Part shown: positions 1 through 9,693 of the stretch, piece by piece | Numbering within the stretch: position 1 is the stretch's first letter | Layout: the number at the start of each line of letters is the position of its first letter | Source of the DNA: Ichthyophis bannanicus | Lineage: Eukaryota; Chordata; Amphibia; Gymnophiona; Ichthyophiidae | Length of the DNA: 64,000 bases | Reading direction: 5' to 3' | Assembly (NCBI GenBank): GCA_033557465.1 | Contig: CM066033.1 | Location: forward strand, 1,248,075,523 to 1,248,139,522 | Made by a program: the position numbers and the translations under genes | The notes under the pieces: generated by a model | Database searches by the model: none | Told to the model about the DNA's origin: nothing | What the model saw: only the letters and a program-made list of their open reading frames with translations

Positions 1-9
1 CATTTAAGA

Positions 10-208
10 TTGTGAGTGGGCAAGGTGAAGATGCCCTAGACATCAAAAGGGTAGATAGAATGTGCCACATGCCTCCTCATTTCTCACCACCACCAAAACG
101 TTGTCTAATAGATAATATTTTGGTGGTGGTGAGAAGCAATGAGGTATGTGACACATTCTATCTAACCTTTTTGATGTCTTGGAGATTCTCAACTTGCCCA
201 CTCACAAC
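10..208. repeat. Fold-back (hairpin) MITE
   Basis: The left arm (10-98) and the right arm (118-208) are near-perfect reverse complements around a 19-bp spacer. The whole unit would fold into one long hairpin. The right edge repeats the CAACTTGCCCACTC end twice. No coding capacity is seen. The superfamily is not assignable from sequence alone. Confidence 0.8.
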
Positions 209-227
209 TTGCCCACTCTCCAAATCC

Positions 228-361
228 AGCCCTAGAGGACCACAAACCAGTCAGGTTGGCAGGATATCTCTAATGCATATATATCTCATGCATATTCATT
301 AGGGCTATCCTGAACACCTGACTGGACTAGGAGTTCAAGGAGGACTGGTTCAGAACCACTG
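228..361 (-). mobile_element. hAT-like MITE fragment
   Basis: Read on the minus strand it starts CAGTGGTTCTGAACC, a typical hAT/Charlie-like terminus. It holds an internal palindrome around ATGCATATTCATTAG. The other terminus is missing or degraded, so this is probably a truncated copy. It abuts the truncated start of the TIR element at 362. Confidence 0.5.
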
Positions 362-803
362 GTATAGACAGACACACACTCCCACACCTATGCCAGCATT
401 GTGCTACTATAGAGGTGTATGGCAGCCCTGGCCACCACACCAGTCCTGGGCACAGTGCAGGCATGGATATGGTACGCAGTACTGTTGGGGGTCACTCCCC
501 AGGGTGGTAAACACTGTCAGACACCAGACCTGAAGCACACTCCACAGACATCAGAAAGGTTGCTATGATGGAGCTCAATCAGCAAACCGTGCTTAACGTA
601 GGAATTGCTATCTGCCAGTAATCATAGCTACCTTTTGATAGCTGTGTACCGTATTCCCAGGTTTAGGGTGGCATTGCTACGGTATGCAAGTGCTAGTATT
701 GGGAGATGCACGCAGGGCCCAATGTCCTGCCTCTCCAGGAGGCATTGGCTAATGGAGCCTGTGGGTGTGGGTGTGTCTGCCCCTGTTGGCTGCTGCTTTA
801 CGG

Positions 804-997
804 CAGAGGTTCCCAACTCCAGTCCTGGTGTGCCAAACACTGTTCGGGTTTTCATGCTGTCCCTCATAAATATGAATGAGATACATCTGCATACCATGGG
901 GGCGGTGCATAGATATGCAGCACAGGCATCTTTATTAGAGGCAGCATGGAACCTGAATGGTGTTTGGCTTCTCCAGGACTGCATTTGGGAGACTCTG
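804..997. mobile_element. Inner hAT-like MITE of TIR copy 1
   Basis: The ends are CAGAGGTTCCCAA and the inverted TTTGGGAGACTCTG, with about 55-bp imperfect inverted arms. The flanks CTTTACGG and CTCTAGGT (6 of 8 equal) look like an old 8-bp target duplication. The same insert sits at the same place in the other copies, so it entered before the family amplified. Confidence 0.6.
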
Positions 998-1149
998 CTC
1001 TAGGTAATGTGCCTGTTTATGGTGTCTGTGCTCTGTAGGGTAAAATATAGGTGTTTTGGGCATGTTTACATCATCTGCAATAAAGGTTCCATCTGTATTA
1101 GCACGTTTTAGTAGTGGGTAAACAAATGGGGACTGGATTGGCAGGAACC

Positions 1150-1235
1150 ACAGCTGGGACTTGAACCTGTGACCTTTTGCTCCTGAACACACTGGCTGTG
1201 TGCACTGCACCACCTTGTTGTCACAGAGACAGTAA
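1150..1235 (-). other. tRNA-like module type 3
   Basis: On the minus strand there is a B box GGTTCAAGTCC, matching the Pol III consensus. About 44 nt upstream is an A-box-like TGGTGCAGTGCAC region, changed here to GGTGGTGCAGTGCAC. This is a SINE-like or tRNA-derived module, not a functional tRNA, because no full cloverleaf forms. Confidence 0.55.
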
Positions 1236-2429
1236 ATTCCCTGGGGATACCATGACTGTTCATCAGACGGGGCCTGTCTGTTGCAGTGCATGGCACCCAC
1301 CTACACAGGGCTAGGCCATGGTCTGCTCTGGGCAGCTGCCACTGCCCTCTCCACCACCAGTGCCCCTCTGCCACCCTGCTGACATGCCCTTCTGCTGGTG
1401 GTGCTTGTGGAGCGCAGTCTCAGGCCATCCAGTGTGCAGGTAGGCAGCTGCCTATGGTGCGGGTTCTGGGGTAGGGGTGCCTGCATAGGTGTCCACACTT
1501 CCCCCCAGCACCGCCTGTCACTGTTCTGTGCTCTTGGGGGTCCCTACTGGGTACTATCCCCTGTGACACTGTGGGAAGCACACTCGTGCCCATGCTGGGC
1601 CCTCATCAGTTGCTATCTGGCTGATCTACTGTTTCAGCATTCCTATGGGCCACCTAGGCATCACCATAGTCCGCACTGTGGCCCAGCTGCAGTACAGCAT
1701 GTGCCGTCTGCAGCCTTCTTTGTCCCCTTTCCCAGCATCTGTACAGGTGCCCATTCCAGCATGCCCGCCCTGCTGTTGTGGAACATGTGCACCCCATAGA
1801 AAACCTGTCCAATGGAGAGGGAAACCCTGATGAGCGCAATTGCACTGTGGGATCTTTCAACTTGTATGGGGACGGAGCGTAGACCCTTCCAAAATTCATA
1901 TCTTTTTTTGGAGCTTTATTGGGAGTGCTTTTTGATGTTTCCCATTAATATCACTATTGCCCAGCTTGGTTATGTTTTTTTTATATTTTGTTGGGGTCAT
2001 TTTCAATGTTTCTTTGCACTTTTGTTCCTTGCACATGTATCACACTTATCACTTTTTTGTAGTTTTCCCTGGTTTTGCTGTAAATTGCTGACAGAAATTG
2101 TTTCTCTGCCCTTTAAATCAGCTCTAATGCCAGGGTTTCACTGGCGTTAGTCTTGAGCCTCGGATTTCACATCGTTAGTGTGCGGGGAGCCTCTCCCCTC
2201 CCACTCTCCACCCATTGACCCCTTCTCTCTGCCCCTGGGGAGCCTTCCTCCGCCCTCCGGGAGCCTTTCCCCTCCTTCAGCGCTCATTTGCGCCGCTGTG
2301 CGCGTTAATGCACGCTAAGGTACATGAGCGCCTGATAAAGCGCCATTAATGTGCGTTAAGGCACCTTAACGCGTGCTAACATCACAGAGTGCACATTAAG
2401 AAGGTTTAGTAAACATACCCCTAAGACTT

Positions 2430-2880
2430 GGAGGACTTACGTAAGTTGTGGGAACTTAATAGGGGTCGCAGGCCTTGTTCCGTATTTATTTTGTGGTATG
2501 TGAGTTTGATGGCATTACTGATATGCGTTTGAAGAGTTAGGCATTGGTCCAAGTTTATTCCAAGGTAGCACACTTCAGATTTGACTTGTAGCTGTGCACC
2601 TTGAAGTGTGTTGGGAGATGACCATTCGTGTCCCTGGAGATGAAAAGGACTTTGGTTTTGTTAAAGGTCATGGCTAGATTATGCTCTGCAAGCCATTAAG
2701 TGAGACCTGTAATGCAGGCTATAAGGGATGTGTATGTAGGCTGTAGGGTGGAGAAGGGTTTGTAAAACATTATATTGTCCATGTAAATGTGGTACATTGT
2801 GTGCCTGTATGATTGTACACATGGGCTGTATATAGATGTAAAAGACGAGAGAAGATAGCAAAGAACATCTCCTAGGACTC
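2430..2880 (-). pseudogene. L2-type LINE reverse transcriptase fragment
   Basis: On the minus strand, broken frames give the L2 RT core and the part after it. Pieces such as FYIYIQPMCTIIQAHNV correspond to the FNIYMQPICxxI block that precedes YADD in the better L2 copies of this window. Further pieces resemble the thumb region, such as LTKPKSFSSP. Frameshifts and stops are frequent and the YADD box is destroyed. It lies between TIR copy 1 and the L2-A element and seems to be an older, separate L2 insertion. Confidence 0.6.
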
Positions 2881-3212
2881 AGCTCTAGGACTCATCAGTT
2901 CTGGAGAGCTTTTCTTCAATTAAAGTCCATGGTTCTATCTCTGGGAATAGTTTTTTCTTGAAATTTCCCAGGAAATGCCTCAGTAGGCATGCCGGGAAAG
3001 ATTTTTTTCTTTGACCCTTCACAACGAGAGGCCTTTCTGACTGCTCAGAAGAACTTAGTGAATAGTTAATATAAACGAGGGTAGAATTAGATGTGGAGGG
3101 AGAGATTGAGTAGGTGTAATTGAGTTAATGCTTTTCTTTATTTTCTTTGTCTTTAAAGTGTGCCTTCTCCTTTCTAGCATTGTTATTTTATAGGAGGAGG
3201 GTTTGGATAAGG
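2881..3212. other. No recognised feature
   Basis: A/T-rich sequence between two L2 remnants. I see no ORF, tandem repeat or element terminus. Confidence 0.4.
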
Positions 3213-3489
3213 TTATTTATTTATTTAACATTTTTTATATACCGTCTTTCTACAAATCAAGACGGTTTACATAGAACGATTCAAGGCAGTGTGTTTCAAC
3301 TGTTTACATAGAACAAAGTAACAGGGATACATAGGCGAACAATATAAACTAGATTATGAACTAATTACAATGATCAATGATCAACTATTTACATATGTAT
3401 ATATAGAGCTACAGAAGGTTGTATTATAGGATTTGAGGGAGCATGAGCGGGGAGGTAGATGAAGAGGGCTAGGTACTAGGGTGGTAGGG

Positions 3490-3750
3490 AAAATGTTCAA
3501 GGAAGAGGTGGGTTTTTAACTTCTTCCGGAACTCAGAGTGTCTCACACAGTTACGCAGCTCATGAGGAAGGGTATTCCATAGGGATGGAGCATAGAGAGA
3601 GAAGGCCCTGTTGCTAGTAGATTGTTTACAGTGCTTTTTAGTTGTTGGTAAGGTCAGTAGGTTGTTGGTAAAGGAACGGTGTGTTCTTGTGTTGTTGGAG
3701 AAGGCAAGGAGTAGGGAGAGGCATGGAGCTGACTCCTTTGAGATAATTTT
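3490..3750 (-). pseudogene. L2-A ORF2, C-terminal piece
   Basis: The minus strand encodes the end of the L2 polyprotein, with SNRAFSLYAPSLWNTLPHEL and then FRKKLKTHLFLEHF. This matches the C-terminal block of the other L2 copies (LWNSLPDPIRAIKDLQTFRK in the copy at 46870). It is separated from the RT part by the inverted L2 3' fragment at about 3751-3951. The function of this C-terminal domain in L2 elements is not established. Confidence 0.7.
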
Positions 3751-3951
3751 GTCTCACATGTACATAGTTATCTATTCAAATTTCTGCACATGTAGATAGT
3801 TTCCCCTGTTATCCAAGTTAATTGCTCCTGTTCTTTGTAATGACCTGACTCTTGTTTATTGTCGGATACTGTTTGTTCTATGTAAACCGCGCTGATCGCA
3901 AATAGTGCGGTATAGAAAAAATGTAAATAAATAAATAAATAAAATAAATAA
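3751..3951 (+). mobile_element. L2 3'-end fragment inserted in L2-A
   Basis: Plus-strand L2 3' UTR with TATGTAAACCGCGCTGAT, then a GCGGTATAGAAAAAATG block and a (TAAA)n tail ending near 3951. It interrupts the minus-strand L2-A reading frame between VLTLI and the C-terminal piece. It is therefore a later, strongly 5'-truncated insertion in the opposite orientation. Confidence 0.75.
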
Positions 3952-5250
3952 GTATAAGAGTAAGAACCTTGAATTTAGCTCGGTGTTGAATTGGGAGCCA
4001 GTGGAGATCATAGAGGACTGGTGTAATATGAGATTGTCTGGGGTTGTTGGTTATGAGCCATGCTAATGTATTCTGGGCTAGTTGGAGAGGTTGGATGGTG
4101 TTCTTGGGGAGGCCATGATAGATCAGATTACAGTAGTCAGGCGAGGGGGTTGTGAGGGCCTGACAGACAGTACGAAAGGAGTCAGGGCTTAAGAGAGGTT
4201 TGAGGTTCCGGAGAGTACATAGCTTTGCGTATACTGTATTGGTGGTTCTCTTTATTTGATCGGAGAAGGAGAGGTTCTGATCATGGATGATTCCAAGATA
4301 TTTCACCTGGGTTTTTATAGTGAGTGTGAGATCACCAAAGATGAGGGTTGGAGGAGGGGTGTATGAAGGACTGGAAAATACTTGAAGGACCTCAGATTTG
4401 GATTGGTTAATTAGTAGGTTGTGTTGTGAGAGCCAAGATTTGAGGCTTATTAGACATTCATTTAGTTTAGTAAAATTAGGGTTAATGAGGTTAAATGGGG
4501 TGAAGCACATCATGTCATCTGCATATATTTGGTACTGGATACCATAGTTTTGGAAAATCTTGCAGACAAGTTGAAGGAATATATTGAAAAGTAACGCAGA
4601 TAGACTAGATCCTTGGGGGACACCTTGTTTTAGTGTAAATGGGAGGGAGGTATCACTTCCAATAAGTAGAATTGGAACCATTTTAGAGTTGTGCCTCTCA
4701 GTCCTATTTCATAAAGTCTGATTAGGAGTTGATGGTGGGGGAGAGAGTCAAAAGCAGTGGATAAGTCAAGGAAAATAAGAAGGCATCCTTGAGCGGGGTT
4801 CTGGGTGTGTAAGTATAAGGAATCTAGTAGAGAGGTGAGGAGGGTTTCAATTCCGTGATTCTTTTTGAAACCATGTTGGAATAAGTCAAGGGGAGAGTGG
4901 TCATCAATATAGTTCTGAAGTTGGGTTTGGACAAGTTTCTCGGTTATCTTTGCAAGGAAAGGGATAATAGAGATGGGTCTATAGGAGGAAGGAGAGGTGG
5001 GGTCTAGTTTTGTGCCTTTTAGGATTGGGCGGATAGAGGCAAACTTAAGTGGAGGTGGTACGGAACCAGTCTGGAGGGAGGTTTGAACCATATTCAGAAT
5101 GTAGGGGCTGAGAGAACTTCTGGTGGATTTGATCCAGGGGACAGGACAAGGGTCAAGGGCAGAGGTTGAAGCATTTAAATCTTTAACAAAATTGGATACA
5201 TTATCTAATGTAATGGGATGAAACTCATTCCAAGGTTGTATCATGTGGTT
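3952..5250 (-). pseudogene. L2-A reverse transcriptase domain
   Basis: Two minus-strand open pieces cover the RT. The upstream one (5244-4630) has RPILKGTKLDP, SSYRPISIIPFLAKI and the catalytic block IFLDLSTAFDSLPHH, whose first Asp is an RT metal ligand. The downstream one (4681-3952) has QGVPQGSSLSALLFNIFLQ and YADDMM, which holds the catalytic Asp pair, followed by the thumb region YLGIIHDQNLSFSDQI. All core residues are present, but the two pieces are in different frames near 4650. The product would be an RNA-dependent DNA polymerase used for target-primed reverse transcription. It is not functional here. Confidence 0.85.
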
Positions 5251-6708
5251 GGGTGCTGTGGTCGGTAGTGGGTTGGGGGTTATTGGTTGATAAAGGTGGG
5301 AGGAATTTAGAGGTCAGATGGTTAGCTATAGCCTGCACAGTTATTTTTGGTGGCTGGTCTTGTTGTAGGGCTTCATTTATTAAGGATTTGGTGATGGAGA
5401 AGAGCTCTCTTGGTTTATTAAGCGCTCGTTGGATAATATTTTCATTATATTCTCTTTTTTGAGTGAGGGTTTCTGAGCAGTAGGTTTGAAGTTTGGTTAT
5501 GTAGGCAATATGTAAATTGGGGTCTTGAGCGTCTCCATTTGCGTTCAAGGCGTCTAAGCTCCCTTTTGAGGTTTCTAAGGTTTGTAGAGAACCAGGGGGT
5601 TCTGCTACGGTGTTTTTGAGGAAGTTGCTTGGGTGGAAGTAGGGAGGCTGCAGATAGGATTTCATTCCATTTAGAGATGAAGGACCCTTGGTTCAGTTTT
5701 TTTTTATTTAGTAGGTCAAGTGATGGGATTGTTTGCTCCAGGAAGTTGGCTGCATTGAATTGTTTGAATTTATGGGTGTGTTGGCGATGGCTGTGTGGTT
5801 GACTTCTGTGGGTGGAGTAGGGGACGGTGAAGAGGATGAGAGCATGGTCAGACCAGGGTATGGGTAGGATATTGTGTTGGACCTGATCATTGAGAAGAGG
5901 ATGTTGTGGGATAAATATTAAGTCAAGGATGTTTCCTTTAGAATGTGTAGGGTGTTGTAGTATTTGGGTGAAGTGAAGTGTGTTCATTACTTGGAGGAAT
6001 GAGGAGGATTGTATTGAAGATGTAGAGTGTAAGTTTAGATCTCCTAAAATAATTAGGGGGCGTGAGGTAGGTTGGGGTGAGCAGGCTGTATCTAGGATCG
6101 TGGAAAGATCAGATGAGTCAGTCTGTGGAGCTCGGTATAGAAGGTGCAAAGAAAGCATGGAGTTGGAGACAGTAATAGAGTCCATGCCTAAGGTGGAAGT
6201 GGATTCAACAGTAGAGAGTTGTAAGTTGGACCTAGAGATAATAGCTACACCTCCTCCTCTTCCATGTAATCTGTTACATATATTGATTGAATATGCTTTG
6301 GGGCATAGTTGGTTTACTAGAACCATGTCAGAGTCTTGGAACCAGGTTTCAGTGAGGCAAAGTATATCAAGGTTGTAATCAGTAATAAGGTCAGCAAGTA
6401 AGGGGATTTTGTTTCTGGCTGAACGAGAATTGAGTAGTGTGCATTTGAGGGGGCATGGGGAGGTCAGAGGGAGAGTAGGGTTTAAGGTTGGGGTTTATAG
6501 TAATGGTTTTGAGTTTGAATGAACGGTAGTGGGGGTTATAATGCACATGGGAGAGATGTGGTGGGGTATATAGGTGCCTGGGGGAGTAGATTATTGGAAT
6601 GGGGGCACTATGGGTTAAAGTGAGGGCATAAGGGAAGGTAAGCAAAAAGAGGTAAAGTAAACTGAGGGCAGACCCCAGTGTGAATGAGTAAGATTTAGGA
6701 GGAGCCAT
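5225..6708 (-). pseudogene. L2-A endonuclease domain, linker and N-terminus
   Basis: The minus strand holds an N-terminal leader with a hydrophobic stretch (6708-6391). After a frame break comes the apurinic-like endonuclease (6326-5445), with GRGGGVAII, ILGDLNLHS, ILDLIFIPQ and WSDHALILF; the Asp and His of the last block are the expected catalytic residues. A basic linker RRLERKWRRSRP joins it to the RT. A second frameshift lies between 5665 and 5445. The domain would nick target DNA. It is intact in motifs but not in frame. Confidence 0.8.
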
Positions 6709-7346
6709 TTTGGGAGGGAATAGGAATAAGGTGGCAATACAGAGTATGGGGTAAGGGATAAAGTGAGAGTGGGGGTGAGAGGCAGAGAGAACGGAGAGCT
6801 GGATCCAGAATCAGTTGAGAGGGGTTTTATAAGAAGCAGTGGATATTACAGAAGGTTGAATACCTTTGTAAATTGTCAAGAGTAGATTCTTTTGTAACAT
6901 AGATAAATACAATTGCAACTGTAAAGAATTAGATACTCTTGTGGTACAGGTTGTGAGAGTATAATATTGATCAGTTGTATATTTTGAGATGAAGGAGAAC
7001 TATATACTTTTATGGCACAAGTTGAAACAGAATAACATTAAGAGGTTATATATTTTGAGAAGAAGTATTGCAATTTAGTTTAGAACAATAAGCAGCAATG
7101 AGTGTGACCGGAAGCAAGGTGAACAGAGATGCTTACGTTTGAGGCTGGACAGAGGCATAGATATGTTTTAGCTTGTGTTGTTGTTGTAGGGTTAAGCGAC
7201 ACTAGTTGTTGGAACTTGAAGCAGAGAGATATGTGACTGATGTCGCCTTCAATTTAAAGTCTTTGCACTGCGCCGTTTGTTCAGTTTTGTCTTGTTTTGC
7301 TTGATCGTTGCTCATTGGTCTCGGGATCAGCCTCCGAAATGGCCTC
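6709..7346 (-). other. L2-A 5' UTR
   Basis: A-rich and purine-rich sequence between the GC-rich 5' box and the first methionine of the L2-A frame. Short GTTGAAAC/ACAGGTTGTGAG-type blocks recur in it. No coding potential is seen. Confidence 0.5.
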
Positions 7347-7426
7347 CGCCTAAGGGCCACGTCAAAGGGCCCTCTGGCGAGGCCCTCAGGTGCGGGCCCG
7401 CATGGTGCGGGTGCGCCCGTCAGAGC
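7347..7426 (-). promoter_or_regulatory. GC-rich L2 5' box, shared with L2-B
   Basis: About 80 bp with CCTAAGGGCCAC, GGGCCCTCTGGCGAGG and GCCCTCAGG blocks. It matches 55717-55796 closely, although the coding parts of the two elements differ strongly. Its position at the 5' end suggests an internal promoter or a packaging/leader RNA structure. That role is an inference. Confidence 0.6.
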
Positions 7427-7428
7427 TT

Positions 7429-7674
7429 GCTTTTGTGGAGCCGGGGGCTGCCCCGATTGGGCAGCACGTGTCAGCTGAGCGGCTGGAGGTGAGCTGAGGT
7501 CTGCAGCAGCTTCTATCCCTCCTGGGAGAGCTGCAGAGGGTTGAAGAGGCTTCGGTCCGGGTTTCATTGCTTTTGTGGAGCAGGGGCTGCCCTGATTGGG
7601 CAGCACATGTCAGCTGAGCGGCTGGAGGTGAGCTGAGGTCTGCAGCAGCTTCTATCCCTCCTGGGAGAGCTGAG
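7429..7674 (-). repeat. 140-bp tandem units at the L2-A 5' end
   Basis: The unit starting at 7429 (with CTTTTGTGGAG and TGTCAGCTGAGCGGCTGG) recurs at 7569 with few changes. The second unit is cut after about 106 bp. Placement upstream of the GC-rich box resembles the tandem 5' monomers of some LINE promoters. Confidence 0.75.
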
Positions 7675-7789
7675 TTTGCTTCTTTATATCTTTTTTATGA
7701 ATATGTGTCCTATTCCTCCTTTTCCTTAGTACATGAATATACAAATGATATTTTCTTTTTAATATTTGTTTTGTAAAAAGAAACAATCA

Positions 7790-8335
7790 TCCCCAGGTCC
7801 CAATCATCCCCAAATTCTTGACCATTCTTTAAGCTTAGTGAGATCCCTCCTCATGTTATCTACTCCTTCCTGGGTGTCTACTCTATTGCAGATTTTGGTA
7901 TCATTTGCAAAGAGGCAAACCTGACAGCTCTTCTGCACTATCACTAACAAAAATGTTAATAGGACCAAGGACAGATCACTGCAGCACACCACTGGTTGCA
8001 ACCTTCTCTTCAGAGTGAGCTCCATTTACCTGTGCCCTTTATCGCCTCCCACTCAATCAATTTCTAACCCAATCAGTCACTTTAGGGTCTATACCTAGGA
8101 TGCTCAATTTATTTGTAAGTCATCTGTGCGGAATGGTGTCAAGACTTCGTTGAAATCTAAGTACACCACATCTAGGGCTCTTCCTCAGTCCAACTCTCTG
8201 GTCGCCCAGTCAAAGAAATTAATTAGATTTGTCTGACAGGACCTGCCCCTTGTAAACCCATGCTGCCTCAGTTTCTGGAGTCCATTGGACTCCAGAAACC
8301 TCACTATCCTCTGTTTTAGCAGTGTTTCCATAAAA
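7790..8335 (-). pseudogene. CR1-type LINE RT fragment
   Basis: On the minus strand, QHGFTRGRSCQTNLINFFDW matches the CR1 RT block after the primer-grip region. VCLFANDTKICNRVDTQEGV matches the FADDTKI catalytic block, with the first Asp changed to Asn. It ends in LTKLKEWS. The pieces are in different frames and part of the RT between them is rearranged. It is truncated on the left by the TIR element at 8353. Confidence 0.75.
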
Positions 8336-8352
8336 GTCAGCCAGTGGAGCTG

Positions 8353-8610
8353 CTCATAACGCGCGTTAACGTTACTTAATGATCGTAGATGTTCCGCGGC
8401 ACGGTAAAACACCGCAGAAGGTGGAGAGAGGGCAGAGAGAAGAGATCAATGGTCGGAGTGTGGGCGGGGAGAGGCTCCATTCACACTAACGCGCTGATCT
8501 GAAGAGCTGAATCCTAACGCGATTGAAAACCTGCCATTAGATGCACATTTGCAGGGGAGAGAAACCATTTCAGTGTCAGCAATGTACAGCATAGGCAGGG
8601 AAACCTACAC
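8353..8610. repeat. Left terminal inverted repeat of composite element
   Basis: Reverse complement of 12600-12904. The same arm is seen at 38324-38600 and 62493-62853. Confidence 0.7.
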
Positions 8611-8733
8611 AAAATGATAAGTGTGATACATGTGCACAGAACAAAAGGGTACATAAACATTGAAAATGACCTCAACAAACTGGAAAAAAAACATAACCAA
8701 GCTGGCCAATAGTGATATTAATGGGAAACATCA

Positions 8734-8748
8734 CCCCCCCCCCCCCCC
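8734..8748. repeat. Poly-C run (15 C)
   Basis: Homopolymer in a place where other copies have a short C-run or A-run. It is likely length-variable. Confidence 0.9.
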
Positions 8749-9440
8749 GAGAAAGCTCCAAAAAAAGATATTAATCGTGGAAGGGTCTATGCTCCGTCCC
8801 CATACAAGGTGAATGAGCCCACAGTGAAATAGTGCTGATCAGGGCTTTCCCTTGTTATTGGACAGGTGTCCTATGGCGTGCACATGTCCCGCAACAGCAG
8901 GGTGGGCATGTTGGAATGGGCAACTGGACAGATGCCGGAAAAGGGGATACAGAGGGCCACAGGCGGCACATGCTGTGGTGTAGCTGGGCCACAGTGCGGA
9001 CTAGGGTGATGCCTAGGTGGCCCATAGGAATGCTGAAACAGTAGAGCAGCCAGACAGCAACTTATGAGGGCCCAACATGGGCACGACTGTGTTTCCCACA
9101 GTGTCACAGGGGATAGTACCCAGCAGCTACCCCCAAGGGCATGGAACATTGGCAGGCGGTGCTGGGAGGAAGCGTGGACACCTATGCAGGCACCCCTACC
9201 CCAGAACCCACACCATAGGCAGCCGCCTACCCACACACTGGATGGCCTGAGACTGCACTCCACCAGCACCACCAACAGAAGGGCATGTCAGCATGGTGGC
9301 AGAGAGATACTGGTGGTGGAGGGGGCAGTGCCAGCTGCCCAGAGCAGACCGTGGCCTAGTCCTGTGTAGGTGGGTGCCATGCACTGCAACAGACAGGCCC
9401 TGTCTGATGAACAGTCATGATATCATCAGGGAATGCACTG

Positions 9441-9525
9441 ACTCTGTGACAACATGGTGGTGCAGTGCACAAAACCAGTGCATTCAGAAGCAGAAGGCTA
9501 CAGGTTCAAGTCCCAGCTGTGGTTC
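9441..9525 (+). other. tRNA-like module type 3
   Basis: A-box-like TGGTGCAGTGCAC is followed by the B box GGTTCAAGTCC, a full match to the GGTTCRANTCC consensus. It is the same module as at 24696 and 39435. Confidence 0.6.
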
Positions 9526-9693
9526 CTGCCAACCCAGTCTCCATATTTTACCCACTACTAACACGTGCTAATACAGACAGAACCTTTATTGCAGATGACG
9601 TAAACATGCCCAAAACACCTACATTTTACCCTACAGAGCACAGACACGATAAACATGTGCATTACCTAGAGCAGAGTCTCCCAAATGCAGGGT

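Larger units (their letters stand above)
362..2421 (+). mobile_element. 4-kb TIR element, copy 1 (right half only)
   Basis: This is homologous to the right half of the complete copy at 29198-33171. It begins inside the element at the GACAGACACACACTCCC block and ends with the inverted terminal sequence GTTTAGTAAACATACCCC, followed by TAA. The left half is absent. It contains an inner hAT-like MITE and a tRNA-like module. Several open frames in it (for example 1398-1799) recur in other copies on both strands and are not convincing genes. Confidence 0.8.
3213..7674 (-). mobile_element. L2-type LINE, near full length (L2-A)
   Basis: On the minus strand the order is: duplicated 5' units (7674-7429), a GC-rich 5' box (7426-7347), a 5' UTR, an apurinic-type endonuclease, a linker, RT, a C-terminal region and a (TAAA)n tail at 3213. 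The protein frame is broken by frameshifts near 6380, 5450-5660 and 4650. A 3' fragment of another L2 (about 3751-3951) was inserted in the opposite orientation. The clade is called from the RT motifs, the C-terminal LWNTLPHELRN block and the tetranucleotide tail. It could also be called CR1/L2-group. Confidence 0.85.

Noticed and set aside
1398..1799. Open frame of about 130 codons that recurs in copies at 8871-9275 (-), 22455-22856, 24126-24528 (-) and 32147-32578
   Set aside because: Both strands are open over the same region in most copies, frames shift between copies, and there is no motif. It is GC-rich, stop-poor repeat sequence. I cannot fully exclude a relic of a transposon protein.
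7277..7606. Proline/alanine-rich ORFs on both strands
   Set aside because: They overlap the GC-rich L2 5' box and the 140-bp tandem units and have no start context or motif.
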